In this document: positions 18,498-26,653 of the stretch, piece by piece | Layout of the letters: each line of letters begins with the position of its first letter | Position numbering within the stretch: position 1 is the first letter of the stretch | Notes under the pieces: model-generated | What the model was told of the DNA's origin: nothing | The model's input: only the letters and a program-made list of their open reading frames with translations | The model's database searches: none | Position numbers and translations under genes: made by a program | From: an uncultured Acetobacteraceae bacterium | GTDB lineage: Bacteria > Pseudomonadota > Alphaproteobacteria > Acetobacterales > Acetobacteraceae | Assembly: GCA_903924985.1 (NCBI GenBank) | Contig: CAIYDT010000125.1 | Span: forward strand, 1-34,956 | Reading direction: 5' to 3' | Length of the DNA stretch: 34,956 bases

Positions 18498-19495
18498 GAC
18501 GCCAGTTCGAAGCCGCTCGAAACGGCGTTGGCGGAAACCGAGACGCTTTGGTTGAAGTCGTCCCGCCGCGCGGCGTTGCTGCCAGCGAGGGAGCGAACGT
18601 CGTCGGGCGAACGGCCGGTGTCGGCCCGTGGTTGCGCCGTCGGCAGCCCACGCCCGGAAATGGCATCCACGGCGGCGTAGCCCTTCTGACCGGAGGGGGT
18701 TTCCACCAGCGCGTAGCCGTCCCGCACGGCGCTGACGGTAACTGGCTGGCGTGCCTGCAAGGTCCCAATTTCGGGTGCGGAGGGGTCGGGGCGCAGCTTT
18801 AGGCCGGCGGACGTACGCACGGTCGCCGGCCTCGGGGCGGGCGGAGCGGCCGGTGCGGGAGCCTGATTGAGGTTATCGGCCGCAACCTCGAACTGCGCCG
18901 AACGGCCGGCGATCTGGCCGTCGATGCGGCGCGCGATTTCCAGGTCGCGTTGGGCTCGGGATTTGACCCAGCTCATGCGCGACACGGCGGTCGGGCGGTC
19001 GATTCTGTGCTCGGTGTAGTCGGCCTGAATGTCGCGGGCTTGGCGGAAGCGGCAATCCATCACCTGATTGAAGGCGAGTTGGGTGCGGTCGATGGCGGTG
19101 TTTTCCTGCTGGATATCGCCGCGCACCCTGGCGTCCAGCACTGCCTGATCCTGGGCTTGTTGCTGCAAGGCCATCCAGTAGCTGGTCGCCCCGCCCATGA
19201 CCGCGCCAGCCCCCGCGCCGATCAGCGCGCTTTTCCAGTTGCCGCCGAGAAGCCCCCCGGCCAAACCGCCGCCGAAGGCCCCGATCACGGCGCCTTTCAC
19301 GATGTCGGCGCCAAAGTAGTTGCCAGTGGAATCCAGCGCCACGACGTAGGGGCGGCAAACATCCGACCCGTCATCCGTGCCGATCCGAGCGGTCTGAGTG
19401 GACATAGCGCCCTGGTCGCAGCCTGCCAGGAGCCCGAGCACGACAACCGTGGACACGCCCAATCGAATCGGTCGTTTGGCTTTGCTGGTGTTCAC
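18494..19495 (-). CDS. Lipoprotein with glycine-zipper and SH3-like domain
   Basis: From the GTG at 19495 the protein is 333 aa. AGGAGG six bases upstream supports this start over the longer frame from 19573. A short basic N-terminus and a hydrophobic stretch lead to the lipobox LLAGC, with lipidated cysteine at residue 26. A glycine-zipper segment (GAVIGAFGGGLAGGLLGG, then ALIGAGAGAVMGG) can insert in or pack against a membrane. A helical region rich in Gln/Arg/Asp follows, then an Ala/Pro linker and a bacterial SH3-like domain (GLKLRPDPSAPEIGTLQ...GYALVETPSGQKGYA) of the kind that binds cell wall or peptides. The gene is coupled by an ATGA overlap to the caspase-fold protein. I infer that the lipoprotein anchors or regulates that protease in the envelope. 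Confidence 0.85.
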   Translation of the reverse strand: MNTSKAKRPIRLGVSTVVVLGLLAGCDQGAMSTQTARIGTDDGSDVCRPYVVALDSTGNYFGADIVKGAVIGAFGGGLAGGLLGGNWKSALIGAGAGAVMGGATSYWMALQQQAQDQAVLDARVRGDIQQENTAIDRTQLAFNQVMDCRFRQARDIQADYTEHRIDRPTAVSRMSWVKSRAQRDLEIARRIDGQIAGRSAQFEVAADNLNQAPAPAAPPAPRPATVRTSAGLKLRPDPSAPEIGTLQARQPVTVSAVRDGYALVETPSGQKGYAAVDAISGRGLPTAQPRADTGRSPDDVRSLAGSNAARRDDFNQSVSVSANAVSSGFELAS

Positions 19496-19612
19496 CGTGG
19501 TGCCTCCTGCCGTCGGCCTATGAAACGCCGCTGGCAGACTAGCGCCTGTCAGGCAGGCAGCACCATCCCCCAAACGCGAATGTTATCACGGGGTCGGGTT
19601 ATTTAATTACAT

Positions 19613-20083
19613 TTACGGAATTAATTCCGCCTGGCACAGCAAGCATCCGGGCCGGGCGGTGTGCACATTGACGAAGTCCGTTCGCTCGTCCGCCAGCGCG
19701 CGGGCCAGCAGACCGTCCACAACCGTCCCCTCGCTCACGTCGCCGAGGTCGTAGAGGCACATCCCCTCCCGGTCGTAGGCGCGGACCGAGACCAGCCGAG
19801 TGCGCACGATCGGGGCAATGGCATCCGGCTCCTGGAACGCCGCGCATGGCTTGGCGTGCAGAAAGATAGGGCTCGGCGTCCAATAGATGCCTAGGGGGCG
19901 CGGCAGGTGCCAGGACAGCAGCAGCATCTCCTCCCCGACCTCCGCGTCTCGCAGGCATTGCCGGCATGGGGCGCCTGGGGCGTCCACCACGCGATGCTGG
20001 ATGGGGTTGCCGCCGTCGTCCACGCCGGTGCGGCGGAAGCGGTCGGCGGTCTCTGGGTCGATGGGGATGCATTGGAAGCGCAT
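19613..20083 (-). CDS. DUF1203 family protein
   Basis: A 156-residue cytoplasmic protein with no signal peptide. Family landmarks are PCRQCLRDAEVGEEMLLLSW near residue 40-60, SPIFLHAKPCAAF near 70-83, and a C-terminal VNVHTARPGCLLCQAEL. Cysteines in PCRQC and CLLC could bind metal or an iron-sulfur cluster, but I have no direct support for that. DUF1203 has no established function. The ATG at 20083 is preceded by GAGGGA. The stop lies 117 bp from the lipoprotein start on the same strand, across an AT-rich stretch (about 19598-19620) likely to carry the lipoprotein/caspase promoter, so I do not place it in that operon with confidence. Confidence 0.85.
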   Translation of the reverse strand: MRFQCIPIDPETADRFRRTGVDDGGNPIQHRVVDAPGAPCRQCLRDAEVGEEMLLLSWHLPRPLGIYWTPSPIFLHAKPCAAFQEPDAIAPIVRTRLVSVRAYDREGMCLYDLGDVSEGTVVDGLLARALADERTDFVNVHTARPGCLLCQAELIP

Positions 20084-20182
20084 GGCGGGTTCCCTCGGTG
20101 CGGTCCGCCGGGGAGTGCCACGGGCGCCATTCGAACGCCGCCCGTTTCTTGCTTTACTTCACCGTCGCTACCCGCGGCGCGT

Positions 20183-20300
20183 TCCACTCCTCATACGACG
20201 TCAGCGTCTGCACCAAGCCCACCATCGGCATGATGAACGGCCTGGCCGACGGCGGCGGCGGCGTTCATCGCGCGCAAGGGACGGCCATTGCCGGCGGCGT
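20183..20300 (+). pseudogene. Internally deleted duplicate of the crotonase gene at 14666-15445
   Basis: Bases 20183-20266 align without gaps to 14931-15014 of the crotonase gene; 20193-20262 differ at 5 of 70 positions and include the unchanged run encoding TKPTIGMMNGLA. From 20264 the sequence instead follows 15407-15442, the last dozen codons of the same gene (ATCGCGCGCAAGGGACGGCC against ATCGCCCGCAAGGGGCGGCC). The intervening 395 bp are missing, and the junction lies on a shared TTC. Because 395 is not a multiple of three, the fragment cannot encode the same protein. The first 90 codons and the start are also absent. The rest of the 359-bp gap (20084-20442) holds nothing else I recognise. 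The remnant lies between the DUF1203 and transglutaminase genes. Confidence 0.85.
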
Positions 20301-20442
20301 GAACGGCTGGGCGCGCATAATTGCCCTGAAAGAGTCTCCGGTTTCGGTTGCCGCGCCACCCCCATGGTTCTAGCATCGGCGCTCCCCAGCAGCGAGAAAG
20401 GGCAGTCCCATCGACAGCACCGGAATTTGCGAGGCGCCCGGC

Positions 20443-21351
20443 TTGTTACCGGCGGATCCCGGCACTGTTCTGGTCGTCCGGCACCGCACGGAGTACCGCT
20501 ACAGGCAACCGGTTCGATTCGGGGAGCACCGCTGCATGTTCCGCCCGAGGGACAGCCACGACCTGCGCCTGTTGGATACCACGCTGACCATCAGCCCGAT
20601 CGCCCGCGTGCGCTGGCTGCACGACGTGTTCGGCAACTCGGTCGCCATTGCGCGCTTCGGCGACACCCACACGGCGGATACCTTGGTTTTCGAATCAGCG
20701 TTCCGCGTTAAGCACTACCCGGTCCCGCTGGAGCATCTCGACCTGGACACCGATGCCAGGCGCTACCCGTTTTTCAATCCGGCCGGGGAGGCCCCGGACC
20801 TCGCCCCCTATGCCGCCCGCCAATATCCAGATCCCGATGGCGCGATCAGCGCCTGGGCGCGCGGTTTTCTGAGCAAGGACGGCACCGCGGATACGCTCGC
20901 CCTGCTCAACGCCATGAACGGGGCTATCCATCGAGATTTCGCCTATGTCCGGCGGGCGGAGGACGGGACCAATCCCCCGGCTCGGACTCTCTCGGAGCAC
21001 TCCGGCACATGCCGCGACTACGCGCTGCTGATGATGGAGGCGGTGCGCTGTCTTGGCTTCGCCGCTCGGTTCGTTACCGGTTATCTCTACGATGAGACGC
21101 GGCTCGGCGATTCGATGCTGTTGGGCGGTGGCGAAACGCACGCTTGGCTACAGGTGTACCTGCCCGGTGCCGGATGGGTGGAATTCGACCCCACCAATGC
21201 AATCGCTGCCGGCCGCAACCTGATCCGGGTCGCCGTCGCGCGGGATCCGGCGCAGGCGATTCCTCTCAGCGGCTCATATTACGGCAGCAGCAACGACGCG
21301 CTATCGATGGACGTGCGGGTGACGGTCAGCGCCGAAACGGTGTTCGCCTAA
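20443..21351 (+). CDS. Transglutaminase-like cysteine peptidase/amidase
   Basis: A 302-residue protein with the bacterial transglutaminase N-terminal domain (HRTEYRYRQPVRFGEH) and a core domain. The papain-like triad is complete: C190 in SGTCRDYA, H233 in GETHAWLQV, D249 in EFDPTN. Such proteins hydrolyse or transfer at amide bonds. They usually sit in one operon with alpha-E and circularly permuted ATP-grasp proteins, in a predicted peptide-ligase/peptide-tag system. Here the gene is convergent with those two and shares stop-codon bases with alpha-E (CTAA, 21348-21351). No ATG lies near the expected N-terminus. TTG at 20443, eight bases after a GCGAGG, is the best start, with moderate certainty. 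A crotonase remnant lies immediately upstream, so its original promoter region may have been rearranged. Confidence 0.88.
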   Translation: MLPADPGTVLVVRHRTEYRYRQPVRFGEHRCMFRPRDSHDLRLLDTTLTISPIARVRWLHDVFGNSVAIARFGDTHTADTLVFESAFRVKHYPVPLEHLDLDTDARRYPFFNPAGEAPDLAPYAARQYPDPDGAISAWARGFLSKDGTADTLALLNAMNGAIHRDFAYVRRAEDGTNPPARTLSEHSGTCRDYALLMMEAVRCLGFAARFVTGYLYDETRLGDSMLLGGGETHAWLQVYLPGAGWVEFDPTNAIAAGRNLIRVAVARDPAQAIPLSGSYYGSSNDALSMDVRVTVSAETVFA

Positions 21352-22301
21352 TCTTCGCCGCATATCCCGGTAACGATATCGTTGTGCAGGGCGGCGATCT
21401 GGCGTTGCATCCAGTCCAGGAACGGCGACAGGCCGCGCACGAACAGGTCCTCCACCGAGGCCGGCGTCAGCATGCCGCTCAGATCCTCGACCCGCTCCAG
21501 CGCTACGGCGGCGCCGCGCACACGGTGGTCGGTACGAAGCCGGGTCAGATGCCAACCGAGTTGGGCCAGATTCAGGCCGACTGAGCGGGGAAAGGCTGTG
21601 TCGCTCAACAAGAAACCGGCGACCTCGTCCGGGCGGTAGCCCTGGGGGTAAAGCCTGCGGTAGGCGTGATAACCGGCGAGGGCGCGCAGCAATGTGTGCC
21701 AATGGCTGCCCTCGCGTTCGCTGTCGGGCAAGCCGTCCGGCGGTTTGTGGAAGCGGGTGTCCAGGACGCGCGTGGTCTGATCGGCGCGTTCCAGGAAGCA
21801 GCCGATCCGATAGAAATGCCAGACCTGATCGCGGTACAGCGTGCCTTCGGCGATGCCGATATGCGCTTGGGTGCCTTCCTTTAGCATGGTGAGCGTGGCG
21901 GACAGCCGGTCCGGTTCCAGGTCGCGGTCCGTCAGGGCGCAAATGCGGACGTGGAAGACGTTGATCTGTAGCCACATTTCGGTGGAGATCAGCGCCCGTA
22001 GCGTGCGGGCGTTCTCTCGCGCCATGGTGATCGAGACCTGGATGGAGGTCGGGTTGGCGGTGTCCAGCAGATAGAACCGGGCCACGCTGGCATCGTCCGG
22101 TTCGGGGTGCGCCGCGGCGAATCGTTCGGTGTCGTCGTTGATGCGGGTCACCGCTTCCCAGGCCGAGGGATCCGCCGCGAAGGTCCGCGTCACGTCCAGC
22201 AGGCGGGCGAGGCTTTCGATCCGCTCCATGTAGCGGCCCAGCCATAGGGCGCTCGCGGCTTGCCGGGCGATCAGTTCGGACGGTGGGGAAACATCTCTCA
22301 T
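21348..22301 (-). CDS. Alpha-E domain protein (DUF403)
   Basis: A 317-residue all-helical protein of the alpha-E family, with the typical N-terminus ASALWLGRYMERIESLARLLDVT. MARENARTLRALISTEMW and a later LGWHLTRLRTDHR helix follow. The biochemical role is not established. Comparative genomics links the family tightly to a circularly permuted ATP-grasp enzyme and a transglutaminase. The ATG at 22301 overlaps the stop of the ATP-grasp gene by four bases (ATGA), so the two are translated together. Confidence 0.9.
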   Translation of the reverse strand: MRDVSPPSELIARQAASALWLGRYMERIESLARLLDVTRTFAADPSAWEAVTRINDDTERFAAAHPEPDDASVARFYLLDTANPTSIQVSITMARENARTLRALISTEMWLQINVFHVRICALTDRDLEPDRLSATLTMLKEGTQAHIGIAEGTLYRDQVWHFYRIGCFLERADQTTRVLDTRFHKPPDGLPDSEREGSHWHTLLRALAGYHAYRRLYPQGYRPDEVAGFLLSDTAFPRSVGLNLAQLGWHLTRLRTDHRVRGAAVALERVEDLSGMLTPASVEDLFVRGLSPFLDWMQRQIAALHNDIVTGICGED

Positions 22302-23758
22302 GCCAGCACCCAGGTATCTTTCGACCCCCCGCCCTGCGAGGAATTGACCACCAGACTACCTTTGCGCAGCGCGACCCGGGTCAGACCGCCCGGCAACACC
22401 CAGGTTTCACGGCCGGTGACGGCGAAGGGGCGCAGGTCGATGTGGCGCGGTTCCGTGCCGTCTTCGCACAAGGTGGGGGCGACCGACAGCTTCAGCGTCG
22501 GCTGGCTGATGTAGTTCGCCGGATCCGCTTGCAAACGGGCCCGAAATGTTTGGAGTTCGGCGGTGGAGGCGTGCGGCCCGACCAGCATGCCGTAGCCGCC
22601 GGATTCCGCGACCGGCTTGACCACGAGTTCGGCGAGATGATCCAAAGTGTAGGCCAGCCCGTCCGGTTCGGCGCAGATGCGGGTTTCGACGTTGGGCAGA
22701 ATGGCATCTTCCCCCAAATAATAACGGATGATTCGGGGCATGTAGGCGTAGACCGCCTTGTCGTCGGCGACGCCGGTGCCGATCGCGTTCGCGATCGCGA
22801 CATTGCCGCGCTTCCAGGCTTGGAACAGGCCGCGTACGCCCAGCTGGCTGTCCCGTCGGAAGACGTCGGGGTCCAGGAAGTCGTCATTCAGGCGGCGGTA
22901 GATCGCGTGCACGGGAACCAGGCCGGTGGTGGTGCGCATCCAGACGCGGTCGTTTTCCACCAGCAGATCGCGTCCCTCCACCAGCGGCACGCCCATTTCG
23001 CGGGCCAGGAACACATGCTCGAAATAGGCGGAGTTGAAGATGCCGGGCGTGAGAACCACCACCCGGGGATCGCCCGCGCCCGCGGGCGCGATGTCCACCA
23101 TCGCTTTGTAAAGACGAGCACCGTAGTCGTCGACCCCGCGCACCCGCAGCCCCGCCATGATGTCGGGTAGGACTCGTAGGGTCATGTTGCGGTTTTCCAC
23201 CACGTAAGCGACGCCTGAGGGGGTGCGCGCGTTATCCTCCAGCACCAGGAACCGACCGGTTTCGTCCCGAACGATGTCGGTGCCGCAGACATGCACATAG
23301 GTGCCGTGCGGAACGTCGAAACCGGTCATAGCTGGGCAATAGCCGGGATTGTTCATCACCAGCGCGCGCGGCACGACACCGTCGGCGAGGATTTTCTGAT
23401 CGTGGTAGACATCGTGCAGGAACAGGTTCAGCGCTTTGACCCGCTGGGTGACGCCGCGCTCGACGCGTTCCCACTCGCTGGCAGGGATCACCCGGGGAAT
23501 CAGGTCGAATGGTAGGATGCGGTCGATCTCGGTGGCGTTGGAATAGACGGTGAAGGTGATGCCGCGCGCGAGCAAGTCGCGCTCCACGTCCAAAGAACGG
23601 CGGCGGAATGCTTCCGCCGGGATAGCGTTCAGGCGCGCGATCAGGCGCTGTATGTCGGGATCGGGCGGCAGGCCAGGGCGTAACAGATCGCAGAACCATC
23701 GGTTCGGATCGTAGCCGCTAAGCAATCCAGGCGTATCGGAGCGTTCGACCACCGCCAT
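22298..23758 (-). CDS. Circularly permuted ATP-grasp protein (DUF404/DUF407)
   Basis: A 486-residue predicted ATP-dependent carboxylate-amine ligase. Landmarks are NLFLHDVYHDQKIL near residue 112-125, GTYVHVCGTDIVRDE, VLEDNARTPSGVAYVVENR (acidic metal-binding residues), VVVLTPGIFNSAYFEHVFLA, and the C-terminal block VVKPVAESGGYGMLVGP with the ATP-binding lysine and glycine-rich loop. The C-terminus ends in SSQGGGSKDTWVL, which is typical of the family. It is predicted to form peptide or amide bonds using ATP, with alpha-E as partner. A small hairpin sits ten bases upstream of the start. Pyruvate kinase ends 78 bp upstream on the same strand, so read-through from it is possible. Confidence 0.92.
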   Translation of the reverse strand: MAVVERSDTPGLLSGYDPNRWFCDLLRPGLPPDPDIQRLIARLNAIPAEAFRRRSLDVERDLLARGITFTVYSNATEIDRILPFDLIPRVIPASEWERVERGVTQRVKALNLFLHDVYHDQKILADGVVPRALVMNNPGYCPAMTGFDVPHGTYVHVCGTDIVRDETGRFLVLEDNARTPSGVAYVVENRNMTLRVLPDIMAGLRVRGVDDYGARLYKAMVDIAPAGAGDPRVVVLTPGIFNSAYFEHVFLAREMGVPLVEGRDLLVENDRVWMRTTTGLVPVHAIYRRLNDDFLDPDVFRRDSQLGVRGLFQAWKRGNVAIANAIGTGVADDKAVYAYMPRIIRYYLGEDAILPNVETRICAEPDGLAYTLDHLAELVVKPVAESGGYGMLVGPHASTAELQTFRARLQADPANYISQPTLKLSVAPTLCEDGTEPRHIDLRPFAVTGRETWVLPGGLTRVALRKGSLVVNSSQGGGSKDTWVLA

Positions 23759-23767
23759 GTGTCACCC

Positions 23768-23786
23768 CATGTTGCACAGCAACATG
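23768..23786 (-). promoter_or_regulatory. Small hairpin in the leader of the ATP-grasp gene
   Basis: CATGTTG and CAACATG form a perfect 7-bp stem around a 5-base loop, 10-28 bases upstream of the ATG at 23758. The arm nearest the gene directly abuts the GGGG that should act as ribosome binding site, so folding could limit translation. It might also be an operator. It is the only clear structure in the 78-bp gap after pyruvate kinase. Function is inferred from position only. Confidence 0.4.
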
Positions 23787-23836
23787 CTAGGTGGGAATGC
23801 ATTGGTTGGAAACAGAAAACAGTTGGGTTTCGGGCG

Positions 23837-25276
23837 TCAGGACCGCCCGATCGTCGCTACCCGCAGTGCATTGGTGGTGCCGGCCCGGCCGAACGGCACG
23901 CCGGCGGTGACCACGATGTCCTCCCCATTCGCCGCGAAGCCCTCGGTCTTGGACACCCGTTCGGCCCGGCTTACAGCCTCGCCCATGGAGTGAACGTCCG
24001 GGGTCACGACCGCATGCACCCCCCAGACCACGGCCATGCGGCGGGCGGTGTCGATCTGCGGGGTCAGCCCGATAATGGGGCTGTCGGGGCGTTCGCGGGC
24101 GACGTGCAGGGCGGTGCTGCCCGATGCGGTAAACGCCACGATCGCTTTGGCCCCGATGGTGTGCCCGACCTGACGGGCGGCGGCGGCGATGGCACCGGCG
24201 GCGGTGGCCCGAGGCTCCCCCCGCGACGCGTCGATCATCGCGCGCCAGCCGGCGTCCTGCTCCACCCGGGCAATAATGCGGTCCATGATGTTGACGGCTT
24301 CGTAGGGGTACTGCCCGGCGGCGGTTTCGCCCGACAGCATCACTGCGTCGGCCCCATCGAACACCGCCGTCGCCACGTCTGACGCTTCCGCGCGGGTGGG
24401 GGCGGGGGCGGAGATCATGCTCTCCAGCATTTGGGTCGCGACCACGACTGGCTTGCCCAATTGCCGAGCGAGCCGGACGATGCGCTTTTGCGCCAACGGT
24501 ACCTCTTCCGGCGGTAATTCCACCCCCAGGTCGCCGCGCGCTACCATAACCGTGTCGGTCAGCGCCATGATCTCGTCCAGGTTATCGAGGGCCTGGGGTT
24601 TCTCCAACTTCACCATCGTCCAGGCGCGGCCGGCGATCAGGGCTTTGGCCTCGGCGACATCCTCGGGCCGCTGCACGAAGGACAGCCCGATGTAGTTGGC
24701 GCCGTGCTGGCACGCGAACTCCAGGTCGGCGCGGTCTTTCTCGGTCAGCGCGGGAATGGGCAGAACAACGTCGGGGACGTTGACGCCTTTGTTGTCGGAC
24801 AGGGGCCCGCCGACCACGACCTCGGTTTCCAGGGCGTCGGCGTGCTTGCGGACCACCCGCAGGCGCAGCTTGCCGTCGTCCAGCAGCAGGGTGGCGCCGA
24901 TCGAGGCGGCCTCGATGATTTCGGGATGCGGCAGGTTCACCCTCTGGGTGTTGCCGGGGGTGGGGTTTAAATCCAGGCGCAGGCTCTGGCCGGTTTGCAG
25001 ATGCACCCGCCCGCCCGCGAACCGCCCGACCCGCAGCTTCGGCCCCTGCACGTCGCACAGGATGCCGATGGGGCGGTCGAATTTCGCCTCCAACTCCCGG
25101 ATCATGGCGAAGCGGGCGGCGTGGCTGGCATGATCGCCATGGGAGAAATTCAGCCGGAACACGTCGGCGCCGGCCTGGAACAGGCGGGTCAGAACCTCGA
25201 TCGTGCCGCTGGCCGGGCCGAGGGTGGCGATGATCTTCGTGCGCCGGCGGCGGCGCAGCTTGGGTTGGATGGCCAT
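23837..25276 (-). CDS. pyk: Pyruvate kinase
   Basis: Converts phosphoenolpyruvate and ADP to pyruvate and ATP at the end of glycolysis. The 479-residue protein begins with a basic patch, then TKIIATLGPAS, then RLNFSHGDHASH (substrate and potassium site) and DVQGPKLRVG. The K/E-containing VKLEKPQALDNLDEIM segment (equivalent to the family KIEN/KIEK motif), MVARGDLGVELPPEEVP, and VATQMLESMISAPAPTRAEASDVATAVFDGADAVMLSGETA complete the barrel. The C-terminal domain is present but compact. It follows glycerate kinase by 11 bp on the same strand, so the two are probably co-transcribed. Confidence 0.95.
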   Translation of the reverse strand: MAIQPKLRRRRRTKIIATLGPASGTIEVLTRLFQAGADVFRLNFSHGDHASHAARFAMIRELEAKFDRPIGILCDVQGPKLRVGRFAGGRVHLQTGQSLRLDLNPTPGNTQRVNLPHPEIIEAASIGATLLLDDGKLRLRVVRKHADALETEVVVGGPLSDNKGVNVPDVVLPIPALTEKDRADLEFACQHGANYIGLSFVQRPEDVAEAKALIAGRAWTMVKLEKPQALDNLDEIMALTDTVMVARGDLGVELPPEEVPLAQKRIVRLARQLGKPVVVATQMLESMISAPAPTRAEASDVATAVFDGADAVMLSGETAAGQYPYEAVNIMDRIIARVEQDAGWRAMIDASRGEPRATAAGAIAAAARQVGHTIGAKAIVAFTASGSTALHVARERPDSPIIGLTPQIDTARRMAVVWGVHAVVTPDVHSMGEAVSRAERVSKTEGFAANGEDIVVTAGVPFGRAGTTNALRVATIGRS

Positions 25277-25287
25277 AATCCGGTCTT

Positions 25288-26565
25288 TCAGCCGATCAGG
25301 ACGGCTCTGATATCGTTAACATTGGTCAGTGTAGGGCCTGTGACGATCAAGTCACCTACCGATTTGAACAATGTGTGGCTGTCATGCCCGGCCAGCATGG
25401 TGCGGGCGTCCAGGCCCAGGGCCTTCAGGCGCGCGAGCGTGTCGGGGGTCAGAATCGCGCCGGCGACTTCGTCCATGCCGTCTACACCATCCGTATCCCC
25501 GGCCATGCCCCAAATGCCGGGGGCGCCGTCCAGCGCCATCGCAAGCCCGGCCAGGAATTCGGTGTTGCGCCCGCCGTGACCGTACGGGCCGGCGCCGAGG
25601 GTAACGGTGGTTTCTCCCCCGCTCAGCAGCACCGCCGGGGCCTTCACGGGGTACCCGTGGTCACGGATGGATCGCGCGATGCCGGCCATGACGGTGCCCA
25701 TTTCGCGGGCCTCCCCTTCCAGTGCGTCGCCCAGGATCAGGGGGGTAAAACCCAGGCTTTCCGCGGCTTTGGCGGCGGCCCGCAGGGCCATCAGGGGGGT
25801 GGCGATCATGCGGAATTCGGTATGCGGCAGGCTGCCTGGCTTGGGGGTCTCGTCCGCATCCTGCGCCAAGCGGGCGGCAACGGCGGGGGAGGGGACGATA
25901 CGGTAGCGTGCGATCAACGCCCGAGCCTCGGCGAAGGTGGTGCGGTCGGGAACGGTGGGGCCGGAGCCGATCACCGCCGGGTCGTCCCCCGGCACATCGC
26001 TGATCGCCAGGGTCACCACCCGAGCCGGCGCGGCGGCGGCGGCGAGGCGGCCGCCTTTGATGGCGGACAAATGCTTCCGGACGGCGTTCATCTCGGTGAT
26101 GTTGGCGCCGCAGGCCAGCAGCGCCTTGTTGATTGCCTGCTTGTCCGCCAGCGTCAGACCCGGTGCGGGCGCGGCCAGCAGGGCCGAGGCGCCGCCGGAC
26201 ATCAGCGCGATCACCAGATCGTCCTTCGTAAGCCCTTGAACCTGTCGCAGCAGCCTTTGGGCGCCAAGTTGGCTGTTGGCGTCGGGCACGGGGTGTGAAG
26301 CTTCGATGACCTCGATCCGTTGGGTCGGAACGGCATGGCCGTAGCGGGTGACGACGACGCCCTGCATCGGGACATCCGGCCAGGCGCCCTCCAGCGCCGC
26401 GGCCATGACGGCGGCGGATTTGCCGCCGCCCACCACGACCACGCGGCCTTTCGTCGGCTTCGGCGGCAAGTGCGCGGCCAGCACTACCCAAGGATCGGCC
26501 GCGGCCACGGCTGCATCGAACAGCGCCCGCAGCGCCTGGCGTGCCCTACCGTCGTCAAGTTGCAT
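25288..26565 (-). CDS. ttuD: Glycerate 2-kinase (type II, MOFRL family)
   Basis: A 425-residue enzyme of the GckA/TtuD family, which phosphorylates D-glycerate to 2-phosphoglycerate. Older annotations call it hydroxypyruvate reductase. The N-terminal domain has VVVVGGGKSAAVMAAALE and EASHPVPDANS. It continues with ALMSGGASALLAAPAPGLTL, NAVRKHLSAIKGGRLA and the ISDVPGDDPAVIGSGPTVPD block. The C-terminal MOFRL domain has LSGGETTVTLG and GRNTEFLAGLAMALDG, with the GDTDGVDG motif after it. The next gene is pyruvate kinase, 11 bp away, so this operon carries two of three steps from glycerate to pyruvate. That fits growth on glycerate, glyoxylate or tartrate. The symbol is by family and not certain. 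Confidence 0.92.
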   Translation of the reverse strand: MQLDDGRARQALRALFDAAVAAADPWVVLAAHLPPKPTKGRVVVVGGGKSAAVMAAALEGAWPDVPMQGVVVTRYGHAVPTQRIEVIEASHPVPDANSQLGAQRLLRQVQGLTKDDLVIALMSGGASALLAAPAPGLTLADKQAINKALLACGANITEMNAVRKHLSAIKGGRLAAAAAPARVVTLAISDVPGDDPAVIGSGPTVPDRTTFAEARALIARYRIVPSPAVAARLAQDADETPKPGSLPHTEFRMIATPLMALRAAAKAAESLGFTPLILGDALEGEAREMGTVMAGIARSIRDHGYPVKAPAVLLSGGETTVTLGAGPYGHGGRNTEFLAGLAMALDGAPGIWGMAGDTDGVDGMDEVAGAILTPDTLARLKALGLDARTMLAGHDSHTLFKSVGDLIVTGPTLTNVNDIRAVLIG

Positions 26566-26653
26566 GCGCTATCGTGCTCCCATCCCGGTCGGGTTGAGTA
26601 TGGCGGAACCAGCCCCTTCGCACCATCTTCCCCGCATCAGCAGGAGACATGCC

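Noticed and set aside
19496..19573. N-terminal extension of the lipoprotein
   Set aside because: It would bury the signal peptide; the GTG at 19495 has AGGAGG at the right distance and gives a normal lipoprotein signal.
19616..19629. A perfect 14-bp palindrome CGGAATTAATTCCG
   Set aside because: It lies within the last codons of the DUF1203 gene, is short and AT-centred, and has no partner site; chance is likely.
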